From: Microcoleus sp. GA_180221_E-2-1-MAG-45_12 | GTDB lineage: Bacteria; Cyanobacteriota; Cyanobacteriia; Cyanobacteriales; JAAUUE01 | Length of the DNA stretch: 53,488 nucleotides | Reading direction: 5' to 3' | Assembly: GCA_020692245.1 (NCBI GenBank) | Contig: JAIMKT010000006.1 | Location: 1-53,488 of the forward strand | Shown here: positions 16,567-25,266 of the stretch, in pieces | Layout: every line of letters starts with the position of its first letter | Numbering within the stretch: position 1 is the stretch's first letter | The notes under the pieces: generated by a model | What the model saw: only the letters and a program-made list of their open reading frames with translations | Told to the model about the DNA's origin: nothing | Databases searched by the model: none | Program-made: the position numbers and the translations under genes

Positions 16567-17202
16567 TTAACTGCTAGTCTCTAATACTAATAATGAACCT
16601 GTGCTATTGGTGCGATAAGTCCAAGTTTGGGGCGATCGAGAACCTTCTTGATTAGTATCTACCGGAGTTTGTGTAACAACAACTCGCCATCCCGGAACCA
16701 TTGCTTGAGTACAGATTTTCCCTTCCCCCAGCCCTAAACAACCATCAGCCCAAGTTGCTTGAGTAGCATTAGTCACCACAAAATCACTCTGGGGTAAACC
16801 AGTTTGGTTACTAAGTTGTGTGAAAATATCTTGAGCTATGGAATCGGGTAATTCTGTAGATGTATTTTGTTTAGTTGGATTAGTCGAATTAATTGAATTA
16901 GTGGAATTATTAGACCCAGGGAAATTACTTAGATGCTTATTTAACTTATCAGAGGAAGTATTATCGCTAGGGTTTTGAGAAGCTTTAGCAACAGTTTGAG
17001 GAGGAGTTTGTGTAGAGTTTTGTGCAGAATCTTTAGGAAGCTTTAATAATTCTTTAATCTCTAGGGAAATCTTGTCTAGAGTCAAATCTTGGGTAAAGGT
17101 ATCCGCACGGGCAGAGGCGTTAAAGCTATTCCAAAAGCCTGTATGAATTGTGATAATTCCTGTTAAAGCTATTGCTAGAGAAATTTTTTCTAAGTTCATC
17201 AT
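16567..17202 (-). CDS. secreted protein of unknown function with conserved C-terminal domain
   Basis: The 211-residue protein carries a signal-like segment (about 5-34), a Ser/Thr/Asn/Gln-rich linker (60-120), and a compact C-terminal domain (about 125-211). That domain has a W-A-D-G-C-L-G-L motif, a second Cys (KICTQAM), then PGWRVVV and WTYRTNSTGSLL. The pair of cysteines may form a disulfide. The domain pattern occurs in many cyanobacterial secreted proteins of unknown function, but I cannot attach a family name to it. The gene is convergent with DUF1350 and divergent from pyrE. Confidence 0.7.
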   Translation of the reverse strand: MMNLEKISLAIALTGIITIHTGFWNSFNASARADTFTQDLTLDKISLEIKELLKLPKDSAQNSTQTPPQTVAKASQNPSDNTSSDKLNKHLSNFPGSNNSTNSINSTNPTKQNTSTELPDSIAQDIFTQLSNQTGLPQSDFVVTNATQATWADGCLGLGEGKICTQAMVPGWRVVVTQTPVDTNQEGSRSPQTWTYRTNSTGSLLVLETSS

Positions 17203-17417
17203 AGGTATAACTGGTAAGATAATTAAGTTGATTCATGAGCAATTTCGGTAGCTTGCTTTAAAGACATTTGCTAGAGGAACTTAGTTCCCGTTGGCGTTAG
17301 CCTCTCTGAAAGAGAATCGAGAAATTAGCATAATCTGTAATCAACGGCTGGCGTAATCCCCAAACTACCTTCTCAATAATCCCGTAAATAAATTCCACAA
17401 ATAATCCAAAAGAGAAT

Positions 17418-17494
17418 CCCTAAAATATTTGGTGGAGTTACTTCTAACTACAGCATTAACTAGAAGTAATCCTGATTAGTTTTTAGGGTTTTTT
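17418..17494 (+). promoter_or_regulatory. candidate attenuator/terminator hairpin upstream of pyrE
   Basis: CCCTAAAA (17418-17425) pairs with TTTTAGGG (17481-17488), followed directly by TTTTTT. Inside it, TTACTTCTA (17438-17446) pairs with TAGAAGTAA (17461-17469). An intrinsic-terminator-like hairpin 50 bases before the pyrE start codon suggests transcription attenuation. It could instead terminate an upstream transcript. The remaining part of 17203-17543 holds no gene; 17290-17330 resembles the AGCCTCTC element also seen in the cyclase gene. Confidence 0.5.
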
Positions 17495-17543
17495 AATGAT
17501 TTCATGATAGTTTTAGTAGTCCAGACCATTTTCTTAAGATTTA

Positions 17544-18158
17544 ATGATGAATATCCCCCCGGCTTCGATCGACCCCACCACTGCTGAACCTTCTGCCCTC
17601 AGAGATTTATTACTAGACCTCTTCTGTCAACTTGCCTACCAAGAAGGAGATTTCACCCTTTCCTCTGGGAAAAAAAGTGATTACTACATCAACGGCAAAG
17701 AAGTTACTCTCCATCCCCAAGGAGCCGTAGCGATCGGGCGATTGATTCTCCCTTTGTTACCCCCAGAAACCGCCGCCGTAGCAGGATTGACCCTCGGAGC
17801 TGATCCGATCGTGAGTGCCGTGAGTGTGGTATCTACCTACGCAGGCAGACCAATTCCGGGCTTAATTGTCCGCAAGGAAGCCAAGGGACACGGGACTGCT
17901 GCCTATATTGAAGGGATGAAACTACCGGAGGGGGCAGAGGTCGTGGTGCTAGAAGATGTGGTGACGACCGGAGGCTCGGCAATGAAAGCAGTGGAACGAC
18001 TCCGGGCGGCGGGTTATGTCGTTAATCAAGTCATTTCTCTGGTCGATCGAGAACAGGGAGGAGCGGAATTTTATCGATCAGTAAATTTAGGATTCCAGAG
18101 TATTTTTCAAATCTCCCAACTCAAAACCCGCTACCAACAACTAGCCACTGGCTCTTAA
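17544..18158 (+). CDS. pyrE: orotate phosphoribosyltransferase
   Basis: This enzyme makes orotidine 5'-phosphate from orotate and PRPP in pyrimidine synthesis. The PRPP-binding motif VVVLEDVVTTGGSA is complete at about residues 131-144, with FTLSSGKKSDYYINGK upstream (the OPRTase signature) and the KEAKGHG flexible-loop region. At 204 residues it is the usual length. Translation starts at ATG 17544 or the adjacent ATG at 17547; no good ribosome-binding site is present. The gene is preceded by a possible attenuator hairpin. Confidence 0.97.
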   Translation: MMNIPPASIDPTTAEPSALRDLLLDLFCQLAYQEGDFTLSSGKKSDYYINGKEVTLHPQGAVAIGRLILPLLPPETAAVAGLTLGADPIVSAVSVVSTYAGRPIPGLIVRKEAKGHGTAAYIEGMKLPEGAEVVVLEDVVTTGGSAMKAVERLRAAGYVVNQVISLVDREQGGAEFYRSVNLGFQSIFQISQLKTRYQQLATGS

Positions 18159-18187
18159 AATCCCTATTGACTTTTAACCTGTAACTT

Positions 18188-19051
18188 TTAACTTTCCTTC
18201 TGAAGGAGCCAAAACCCTGTGTAAGTCATGCCACTGTTATCTGGTTGCACCAAGAGAAAGTGTAAACCTTTGGCTAACTGTTGGCGGACGGCGTAGGTAC
18301 GGGCAGCTTGGGCAACCTCTGGATCATCAAAAGTTACCATCACCCATCGATCGCTAAACCCTGCTTGAAGAATCAAGCCATCAGGCTGTCCAGAAATATA
18401 ATCTAAACTCACTGGTTGACTAGCAGCAATCCATCGGGCTAATTGCAGAGATTGCCGACCACCATCGATGACGATACCGGGAATTGCTACAGAAGAAGCT
18501 AAACCCAATTTTAGGGGCAGTAAATTTTCTGGGATATCCCGAATCCGTAGAGGTCGATCGCCAAACTCCCGGACTAAATCCCCCGCCGTCAGACTAGCAA
18601 ACCGCCACTGCTCTCCCCAAAGATTTTCTGGCATTGGTACAGGAGGCAGTTGGTCGACTGTCACAGGTTGGTAGGGTTCTCCGGTGTAGTTGGGCAGATG
18701 GGGATAGGTACTTGATAACTCTTGCAACCAAGCCTTTAATTCCTTCGTCCGGCGAGTCGGTAGCACTTCTACCCCCAAAGCCTGCCCCGCCATAGTTAAC
18801 AGCCCTAAACTCTGGGGACGAAATACTTCCAACGCAGTGGGTAACTCTCCACCCCTGGCCGATCGCATCTGTGCTGCCACCCAATCACTACTTGCCAAAG
18901 CTTGAGGACAAACAGCTTGATATCGCCAGCCAGCAGTATCACACAACAATAATTCCCACAAAGTCTGTCCTTGGGGATCCCGGAGGGGACGGCGATAAAA
19001 ATCTCCCTGCCAGACGATCGACTCTTCTTGGGGGGGAAAGTTCTGCTCCAT
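18188..19051 (-). CDS. Tab2/Atab2 family RNA-binding protein (DUF1092)
   Basis: Homologous to TAB2 of Chlamydomonas and ATAB2 of Arabidopsis, which bind RNA and are needed for translation of photosystem I (psaB) mRNA. The cyanobacterial protein is thought to act similarly. The 287-residue sequence shows the family pattern: WQGDFYRRPL (residues 14-23), WELLLCD, then LGVEVLPTRRTKELKAWL, and LPPVPMPENLWGEQWRFASL. It ends four bases... more precisely its start (19051) lies two bases after the stop of the upstream gene (19054), so the two are an operon. No known motif beyond the family domain is present. Confidence 0.88.
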   Translation of the reverse strand: MEQNFPPQEESIVWQGDFYRRPLRDPQGQTLWELLLCDTAGWRYQAVCPQALASSDWVAAQMRSARGGELPTALEVFRPQSLGLLTMAGQALGVEVLPTRRTKELKAWLQELSSTYPHLPNYTGEPYQPVTVDQLPPVPMPENLWGEQWRFASLTAGDLVREFGDRPLRIRDIPENLLPLKLGLASSVAIPGIVIDGGRQSLQLARWIAASQPVSLDYISGQPDGLILQAGFSDRWVMVTFDDPEVAQAARTYAVRQQLAKGLHFLLVQPDNSGMTYTGFWLLQKES

Positions 19052-19053
19052 AA

Positions 19054-19512
19054 CTAGAGAACTTTATGGGTATGGGAATGCTGCTTCACATTGTCTTCCT
19101 TGAGGACAACCCTAGCCGCATTTAATACTCGTTTACGCTCTACAGAGTAATTAAAATCGTGGAAACTAGTCCCTAGGGGAATATGTTGTTGGGCTTGGGG
19201 GCGGGCTTTGTAGGTACGAGCCGCAGCGATCGCCCGTAGCCGAAATTCATCCCCAAATCTCGCATCTTCTGGGAACCCAGCAGGAATTTTTAGCTCATCG
19301 CCAGTAATTACCGACCCATACTCGATCGCCGTGGCAAATTTATAAGAAGTAGGAATTCCCTTAATAATCGCTTCTAGAGCCGCCGAGGGGATCGGTTCCA
19401 TAACTTGAATTTCGTAAACTTCCCCATCTTCTTTGTAGTAACAAGTGGCTAAACCAATGAGGAGGTAATCCTCTGTATGGATGTCAGCATCTGATAGTTG
19501 CGTTGTGGTCAT
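19054..19512 (-). CDS. conserved cyanobacterial protein of unknown function
   Basis: The 152-residue protein (from the ATG at 19512, MTTTQLSDADIHTEDY) is soluble with no signal peptide. A longer start at 19554 would add a hydrophobic 14-residue extension and has no ribosome-binding site. The conserved-looking core is EDYLLIGLATCYYKEDGEVYEIQVMEPI plus PSAALEAIIKGIPTSYKFAT. A similar pattern occurs in other cyanobacterial proteins of unknown function. It ends two bases before the Tab2-like gene, so a shared transcript, and perhaps a link to photosystem biogenesis, is likely but not shown. Confidence 0.7.
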   Translation of the reverse strand: MTTTQLSDADIHTEDYLLIGLATCYYKEDGEVYEIQVMEPIPSAALEAIIKGIPTSYKFATAIEYGSVITGDELKIPAGFPEDARFGDEFRLRAIAAARTYKARPQAQQHIPLGTSFHDFNYSVERKRVLNAARVVLKEDNVKQHSHTHKVL

Positions 19513-19804
19513 AGTTTTAACAATAACAATTAATAATTTACTAGCATCTAGCAAAAATAATTCCTGAATTTTGAATAAATTTAGGCGAATTTACGGGTAT
19601 CTTAGCAGCTATCTGAACTGATCTAGATTTTCTATCAGAGAAACTTTATTATTCTCCAATTTATCTATAGATTCGTAGATTCCATTTATGGAGTCGAGGG
19701 ACAAATTAATAACTGCCACAATTTCTCCACATTAGCTCTGACGACGGGGGCTATGGTGAGTATAGATAAGACAAGACCATATTTGAGAAATTTGAGGAGG
19801 GGAG

Positions 19805-20512
19805 ATGAGTAACACTACCAAACAGGATCAGCAAAATAATATTCAGGTGAACAATCAATCTACTAAATCTCCTAAGCCTAAGAAGCGACAGGGTAAATGG
19901 GTGATCTCGGCTCAAGTTTCCCAGCATTATTCTATTCAAGTACAACAAAATTTGGCGCAAAAATTAGCACGACAGGGAGACTGGACGGGGGCGATCGCTC
20001 TATTGACCCAGCTTATTCATCTAGAACCCCAAAATCCGATCCATTACAATAACCGGGGCTTACTCCATTTTCAAAATGGCAATTATGCTAAAGCTCTCAA
20101 AGATTATAATTACGCCCTTGAACTAAACCCCAATCTTGATAATACCTACAACAATCGAGCTAATTACTACGCTGCTCGTCATGAATACTGGCTGGCGATC
20201 GCTGACTATGAAATGAGTATCGAAATTAATCCCCTGAATACCAGAGCTTGGATTAACTTGGGAATTACCTACCGGGATTTGGGTCTGTATCAACTAGCGC
20301 AGGAGAATTTTGACACAGCCCTACTATTCCGGCAGTTAGAAGGAAATATTTATGCAGAGCGGGGACGGACGCATCACTTGGAGGGAGATTGGAATTGGGC
20401 GATCGCTGATTATCAAAAAGCCCTGACCTATTTATCGATCGAAGGGGATCACCACGCTTGCTGCCAAGTCAGAACATGGATGCAACAACTCCTCTCTCCC
20501 GAAACTACCTAA
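19805..20512 (+). CDS. TPR-repeat protein
   Basis: A 235-residue soluble protein with a basic, Asn/Gln-rich N-terminus (1-45) and four to five tetratricopeptide repeats (about 50-230), such as YNNRGLLHFQNGNYAKALKD followed by YNYALELNPNLDN. No signal peptide or membrane segment. GGAGGGG directly upstream (19796-19802) supports the ATG at 19805. It is convergent with rpsN (26 bases apart). TPR repeats suggest a protein-binding adaptor; no partner is indicated by context. Confidence 0.85.
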   Translation: MSNTTKQDQQNNIQVNNQSTKSPKPKKRQGKWVISAQVSQHYSIQVQQNLAQKLARQGDWTGAIALLTQLIHLEPQNPIHYNNRGLLHFQNGNYAKALKDYNYALELNPNLDNTYNNRANYYAARHEYWLAIADYEMSIEINPLNTRAWINLGITYRDLGLYQLAQENFDTALLFRQLEGNIYAERGRTHHLEGDWNWAIADYQKALTYLSIEGDHHACCQVRTWMQQLLSPETT

Positions 20513-20537
20513 AGCTATTTAGCTCTATTTATCAAAA

Positions 20538-20840
20538 TTACCAGCTAGATTTGACGACACCGGGTAGTAATCCCTTGTGCGCCCATTCTCTCATCACGTG
20601 GCGGGATAGCCCAAAATCTCGGTAGAAGCCCCGGGGTCTGCCGGAAACCCAGCAACGATTTCTGAGGCGAGTGGGAGCGCTGTTGCGGGGGAGTTGTTGA
20701 ATTTGGCGGTGAATGGCCAATCTTTCCCGTTGAGAAGTAGCTTGATCAAACTGATCTTTGAGTTCAGTCCGCTTCTCTGCATACTTGTCTACCAATGCTT
20801 GGCGCTTCTTCTCGCGCTCGATCATGCTTTTCTTAGCCAT
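20538..20840 (-). CDS. rpsN: 30S ribosomal protein S14
   Basis: A 100-residue S14 of the longer, zinc-free type. The C-terminal signature [18 protein letters not shown], followed by [17 protein letters not shown], is diagnostic. The protein binds 16S rRNA in the head of the small subunit. GAGGAC upstream supports the ATG at 20840. In cyanobacteria rpsN is often separate from the main ribosomal operons, as here. Confidence 0.97.
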   Translation of the reverse strand: MAKKSMIEREKKRQALVDKYAEKRTELKDQFDQATSQRERLAIHRQIQQLPRNSAPTRLRNRCWVSGRPRGFYRDFGLSRHVMREWAHKGLLPGVVKSSW

Positions 20841-20951
20841 TAGTCCTCTTGAATATTTTGAATAGTCAGTAAGTTATAAAATACAAAAAGTGCAAATCTC
20901 ATCATAGCCTATTTTTCTGCAATTCCTCAAGGCATTATTACAAGATATTAT

Positions 20952-21635
20952 TCAGGATTTTATCTCTGGATCAGGGCGGCGCTCGCAGCGAAACCCCATT
21001 TCTTGCCAGTCGGGAAAATTCACCTCAGTTAGAGAAATAATTTCATCACACTCTGGGCTAGAGAACTGACTCAGCACCGCCCACCCCAGACTCCGAGCCA
21101 GATCGATCGCTGTCTTCCAGTCCTCCTCTTTATTTCCCGGTGGGGTAAGGTCTGGAATAATCTCTGGCTCTACCCAAATACCGTGGGAACCTAGCAAAAT
21201 CTGCGCCATCCATAAAGCTCTGGGAGTATGGCTAACGGAGGTAATGAGTTTAACCTTGCGGACTTGCCAACGCTGGAGAGTGGGAATACTAAAAAAGAAA
21301 TTATCAAAGGTCGATCGAGCGCACTTTTCTAACCAGACCTGATCCATGGGGGCTTGGCGGAGTTGGAACATCATCCAAATGCAGGGATCAGCAGAACCTT
21401 GAGAAATTAAAATGGGGATAGTCGGGTTGATTTTGGCAATTTCGGCGGTATAGATTTCTCGCTGGATACCTCCCCCCAAAACTAAAAAAGCATCGATCGA
21501 GCCTGTCGCTGCCTGTTGCAACCGGAACCAATTTATCCCCATCCAAAGCAGAATTAACAGCCCACAAATTCCTAAAATCCTGCTGGCAAACCTAGTTATT
21601 TTTCCTAGCGATCGTTGCCAAGGACGTTGATTCAT
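20952..21635 (-). CDS. YdcF family (DUF218) membrane-anchored protein
   Basis: It has one N-terminal transmembrane helix (about 18-36), then a DUF218 domain with IDAFLVLGGGI and PILISQGSADP, and an STFDNFFFS segment, followed by VKLITSVSHTPRA. DUF218 (YdcF/SanA-like) domains are linked in other bacteria to envelope integrity and cell-wall or polysaccharide metabolism; the activity is unknown. At 227 residues the length is normal. It lies downstream of rpsN on the same strand, separated by more than 100 bases, so co-transcription is possible but not certain. Confidence 0.8.
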   Translation of the reverse strand: MNQRPWQRSLGKITRFASRILGICGLLILLWMGINWFRLQQAATGSIDAFLVLGGGIQREIYTAEIAKINPTIPILISQGSADPCIWMMFQLRQAPMDQVWLEKCARSTFDNFFFSIPTLQRWQVRKVKLITSVSHTPRALWMAQILLGSHGIWVEPEIIPDLTPPGNKEEDWKTAIDLARSLGWAVLSQFSSPECDEIISLTEVNFPDWQEMGFRCERRPDPEIKS

Positions 21636-21678
21636 AAATTCATTTCTTTAGGATTATTTGCCAAGTTGAGCATCTTTT

Positions 21679-21811
21679 GGAAGGCGGCTAAAGCGGTTAC
21701 TACAAGACCTTTATTACAACAATTGATTCCGGTGAGGATTATTGCCGAGTTAAAGTGTCTTGCTGCTGGAAGGCGGCTAAAGCCGTTACTACAAGATATC
21801 TACTACAACAA
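21679..21811. repeat. two direct 44-base repeats containing the TGTAGTAA...CTTTAG element
   Basis: The units 21679-21722 and 21768-21811 begin GGAAGGCGGCTAAAGC and end ACTACAAGA...ACAACAA. Each holds the palindromic core CGGCTAAAGCCG (one mismatch in the first copy). The 20-base core at 21685-21704 and 21774-21793 is the reverse complement of the element at 10303. They lie between the YdcF and potB genes. Confidence 0.7.
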
Positions 21812-21832
21812 TAAAATGTATGTTTTAAGAAA

Positions 21833-22762
21833 CTAAGCCTCGGTGGCCGATCGATCCCCGTATTTGAGCAGAAGAGCGATCGCCATACTCACAGCGATGA
21901 TCAGGAGCATACTCAAAGCCGAACCAAATCCCCAATTTTGAGTTGTGCCTAGGAACTGGTTATAAATTAATCTTGCCATGGTCATACTAGAAGCCCCGCC
22001 TAATAATTCTGGATCTACGAAATCTCCTAGACTGCCAATAAAGACCAGTAAACACCCTGCGAAAATTCCCGGACTGGTTTGGGGAATGGTAATTTTCTCA
22101 AAGATCACCGATGGTTTGGCTCCCAAGTCCGCCGCCGCTTCTAATACTCGACTATCTAGCTTTTCAATGGCGGTGTAGAGAATCAGTACCATGAAAGGTA
22201 AATAACTATAGGTCATGCCGATGAGGACAGCGATCGGGCTATTGAGAATTTGCACCGGGGGGATGTCGAAATATGCCAAGACTGAATTGAGTAAACCCGT
22301 GGGGCGGAGAATCGAAATCCAGGCATAGGAGCGGAGCAGGGAAGAAGTCCACAGGGGCAGAATAAAGGCTAGGAGAACTAAATTGCGCCAGCCTCTGGGT
22401 AACATGTAGCCAATCCAGTAGGCAATGGGGAACCCCAAAATTAAGCAACTAAAGGTGGTTGCCACGGCAAAAAAGAGCGATCGCAAAATCACCCGCAGGA
22501 AAGTTCCCTCAAAAGCCCGGAGATAGTTTTCAACCCCACTCGGATCAACTACCATCCCCGGTTTAATATCTGGAACTAAGCTCAACTGAAAAATCACAAA
22601 AGTGGGTAATACTAACAATAGAAATAGCCACAATCCCGATGGCAAGAGGAGAACTAAGGCTTCAAAAAAATTCCCTCGCCCCCGTTCTTTCAGCTTGGGT
22701 AGTTTTGCGGGTTTTACGGGTTTAGGCTCTTTGCTCTTAGTTTGCTTGGCTTTTTTAGGCAC
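21833..22762 (-). CDS. potB: polyamine-type ABC transporter permease (PotB-like)
   Basis: An inner-membrane permease with six hydrophobic segments and the EAA loop (EAAADLGAKPSVIFEKITIPQTSPG), as in PotB/PotH of spermidine/putrescine importers. A basic N-terminal extension rich in Lys and Pro (residues 1-30) precedes the first helix. It overlaps the end of potD by eight bases, giving the operon order potA-potD-potB. The usual second permease, potC, is not found in the window. It could be elsewhere, or this permease could form a homodimer. Confidence 0.9.
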   Translation of the reverse strand: MPKKAKQTKSKEPKPVKPAKLPKLKERGRGNFFEALVLLLPSGLWLFLLLVLPTFVIFQLSLVPDIKPGMVVDPSGVENYLRAFEGTFLRVILRSLFFAVATTFSCLILGFPIAYWIGYMLPRGWRNLVLLAFILPLWTSSLLRSYAWISILRPTGLLNSVLAYFDIPPVQILNSPIAVLIGMTYSYLPFMVLILYTAIEKLDSRVLEAAADLGAKPSVIFEKITIPQTSPGIFAGCLLVFIGSLGDFVDPELLGGASSMTMARLIYNQFLGTTQNWGFGSALSMLLIIAVSMAIALLLKYGDRSATEA

Positions 22763-23864
22763 TGGTTAACCTCGTCCAATAATCATCAAAAATAGCACCG
22801 ATCTGATCAGGAATCGGTGTAATCCCCTCCAATTTTTCCAGAGTAGCTGGGGTGGGAAATAGGGTTTGATCCTGTTTTAGTTCTGGAGAAAGTTGATCAA
22901 AGGCGGCTTGGTTCGGGGTAGCAAACTTGAGATTTTTAACTACCTGCATGGCAATTTGGGGCTGGAGGAGAAAATTGATCCAAGCGTAGGCTCCTTGGGG
23001 ATTGGGGGCATTTTTGGGAATGACGATCGTATCCACGTAGGAAGAAGAACCACTGCTGGGAACCATGTAGCGTAGGGCTGGATTTTCAGCAATTACTTGA
23101 TTGGCATCACTGGAATAGCACATGGATACTAATAAATCTCCGGCAAGCATTTGCGGACTCCAAGCATCGGAGGTAAAGGCAGCGATCGAGGGCTTGAGGC
23201 GCACTAGTTGCTGGTAGGCTTGATTGATTTGTTGGGGATCGGTGCTGTTGTAGGAAAACCCCAATTTCCTGAGAGTCGCCCCCATGACTTCCCGCACATC
23301 GTTTATCAGGGTAATTTTCTTGCTTAAGATTTGTTGATTGTCCCAAAGATACTGCCAATCTTCCACAGGTTGCTTCAGGGTTGCGCTGTTGTAAATGAGA
23401 CCAGTGGTTCCCCACGCTGCCGGGATACTAAAACGATTTCCTCGATCGTAAGCAGGGTCTTGAAACCGGGGAAATAACTGCTCTAATCCTAAAATCAAAC
23501 TTTTATCTAGCTCTAGCAGCAGATCCAACTCCACCATTTTCTGCACCATGTAGTCTGAGGGATAAATGACGCTATAGGCTCCGCCCCCTCCGGTTTGCAG
23601 TCTTGCCAACATAGTTTCATTAGCATCAAAGACATCCACGATCGCCCGGATTCCCGTCTCCTGTTCAAAGGCTATTAATAGTTCCTCATCGATATAGCCA
23701 GACCAAGTGTAGATAAAAAGTTGATTTGGATCGCCACCAGTTAACGGCGGACGAACATTGGCAAGAGTCCAGCCACAGCTAGATAAACCCGTAGACAAGC
23801 CCAAGGAAGTGAGCATAGCCCCTGCCCCTAGAAGAAAATGCCGTCTATCAAGCCGCTGCCCCAT
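22755..23864 (-). CDS. potD: polyamine-type ABC transporter substrate-binding protein (PotD/PotF-like)
   Basis: The extracytoplasmic binding protein of a putrescine/spermidine-type importer. The start is ATG 23864, two bases beyond the potA stop and preceded by GGAGGAA. The longer frame from 23921 overlaps potA and is rejected. The N-terminus combines a twin-arginine-like motif (DRRHFLLGAGA) and a lipobox (GLSSC), suggesting a Tat-exported lipoprotein. The domain has NQLFIYTWSGYIDEELLIAFEQETGI and VVEDVFD-like metal/ligand strands (IVDVFDANETMLARLQTGG). Substrate (spermidine, putrescine or another amine) cannot be fixed from sequence. Confidence 0.92.
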   Translation of the reverse strand: MGQRLDRRHFLLGAGAMLTSLGLSTGLSSCGWTLANVRPPLTGGDPNQLFIYTWSGYIDEELLIAFEQETGIRAIVDVFDANETMLARLQTGGGGAYSVIYPSDYMVQKMVELDLLLELDKSLILGLEQLFPRFQDPAYDRGNRFSIPAAWGTTGLIYNSATLKQPVEDWQYLWDNQQILSKKITLINDVREVMGATLRKLGFSYNSTDPQQINQAYQQLVRLKPSIAAFTSDAWSPQMLAGDLLVSMCYSSDANQVIAENPALRYMVPSSGSSSYVDTIVIPKNAPNPQGAYAWINFLLQPQIAMQVVKNLKFATPNQAAFDQLSPELKQDQTLFPTPATLEKLEGITPIPDQIGAIFDDYWTRLTSA

Positions 23865-23866
23865 GA

Positions 23867-25012
23867 TCAAGTTTCCTCCCCTACTGGCTCCCACACCACC
23901 AAACAATCCGCCGGATGCCACAGAACATACACGGGCGTGGTCGGGTCGGGTAAATTATTGCTGGCTTTAGGATACATCACTGTCACCATTTTGCCTGGGA
24001 GGAGTTCCACCAAATAGTAGGCGTGGGTTCCTTTGTACATGACATTCCGGAGTCTGCCCTCAAAACAGTTGGGATGATTGGCTTGGGGCTGGAGGCTCAT
24101 TTTGATTTTCTCTGGGCGGATACTGACCACCACATCATCAGGAATCGGACTAGGAAGTTGGTAACGGGGCTGAATTACTAAATCCATCCCTTCATCGGTG
24201 CTGACTTTGATAATATTACCCTGTTCGCTCGATCGACCCAGAAATAAATTGGTATCACCGATAAAATCTGCCACAAAGGGAGTCCGGGGACATTCATAGA
24301 TCTCCGTTGGGGAACCAATCTGCTCAATCCTGCCCCCCTGCATCACGGCAATGCGATCGGACAAACTCAGAGCCTCCTCCTGATCATGAGTCACCATAAT
24401 AAAAGTCATCCCCAAGTCTTGATGAATATTTGATAACTCCACCTGCATTTCCTTACGAAGTTTCAAATCCAATGCTCCCAAGGGTTCATCTAGCAGTAGT
24501 ACCGCCGGACGATTCACCAAAGCCCTTGCTAAAGCTACCCGTTGTTGCTGACCCCCCGATAGCTGCTGGGGCAAACGTTTGGCAAAATCCGTCATTTTTA
24601 CTAGAGTTAACGCCTCTTCTACTCTTTCTTTGATTTCCTGACGTTTGAGGTTTTGCAATTTCAACCCAAAGGCAACATTTTCGGCGACATTCAGATGATT
24701 AAAAAGGGCATAGCTCTGGAACACGGTATTCACAGGACGACGATGGGCAGGGACTTTTTTCATGGACTTTCCCTGAATCACAACTTCTCCAGCAGAGGTG
24801 TGTTCAAAACCAGCAATTAATCGCAGGGTCGTAGTTTTCCCGCAGCCCGAGGGTCCCAAGATACTAAAAAATTCCCCCGGAGCAATTTGCAAATCCACAT
24901 CCCGGACAACTCTATCCCCCCGAAAGGATTTACTCACACCCCGGAGTTCCACATCAAATTCAGCGACTTCTGGTATGGGGGGGGCTTTTTTCTGGAAGGC
25001 TTTGAAAATCAT
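23867..25012 (-). CDS. potA: polyamine-type ABC transporter ATP-binding protein
   Basis: The ATPase of the importer. Walker A is GPSGCGKTT (about 54-62), the signature [14 protein letters not shown], Walker [13 protein letters not shown], and the switch His in [13 protein letters not shown]-terminal TOBE domain (about 290-370) is present, as in PotA/MalK-type proteins. At 381 residues it has the expected length. It is the first gene of the operon; the 25-base repeat pair lies just upstream. Its stop codon is two bases from potD, consistent with coupled translation. Confidence 0.95.
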   Translation of the reverse strand: MIFKAFQKKAPPIPEVAEFDVELRGVSKSFRGDRVVRDVDLQIAPGEFFSILGPSGCGKTTTLRLIAGFEHTSAGEVVIQGKSMKKVPAHRRPVNTVFQSYALFNHLNVAENVAFGLKLQNLKRQEIKERVEEALTLVKMTDFAKRLPQQLSGGQQQRVALARALVNRPAVLLLDEPLGALDLKLRKEMQVELSNIHQDLGMTFIMVTHDQEEALSLSDRIAVMQGGRIEQIGSPTEIYECPRTPFVADFIGDTNLFLGRSSEQGNIIKVSTDEGMDLVIQPRYQLPSPIPDDVVVSIRPEKIKMSLQPQANHPNCFEGRLRNVMYKGTHAYYLVELLPGKMVTVMYPKASNNLPDPTTPVYVLWHPADCLVVWEPVGEET

Positions 25013-25030
25013 AGGAATTTTGTCAGATAA

Positions 25031-25083
25031 CAGTTATCAGTAAACAGTGAACAGTGAGCAGTTATCAGTAAACAGTGAACAGT
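25031..25083. repeat. 25-base direct repeat upstream of potA
   Basis: Two identical 25-base units at 25031-25055 and 25059-25083, separated by GAG, begin CAGTTATCAG and end GTGAACAGT. They contain ACAGTGAAC, the unit seen at 1-23, followed by a partial third copy to about 25100. They lie about 20-70 bases upstream of the potA start. The remaining part of 25013-25266 holds only AAGTTTAAGT-type iterations. Confidence 0.85.
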
Positions 25084-25266
25084 TATCAAGGAACAGTTCT
25101 AGACTAATTAAATAAAGGGCTTATAAAATTAGGGCTTCAATTTGTTCTAATTCTACTTTTTGTTGGCAGGTCTGATCGGATTATTTTGGATGGATGGAGA
25201 GGGAAGAATTTTTAGGTTGAAAATTGCTAAGTTTAAGTTTTAAGTTTAAGTCTGTGGTGAGCTTGT

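Noticed and set aside
23865-23921. Longer start of potD
   Set aside because: It would overlap potA by 55 bases, and the 23864 start has a matching ribosome-binding site and signal peptide.
21661-25110. CRISPR array suspected from direct repeats
   Set aside because: The repeats at 21679, 21768, 25031 and 25059 have only two copies each and no regular unique spacers, and no cas genes are nearby.
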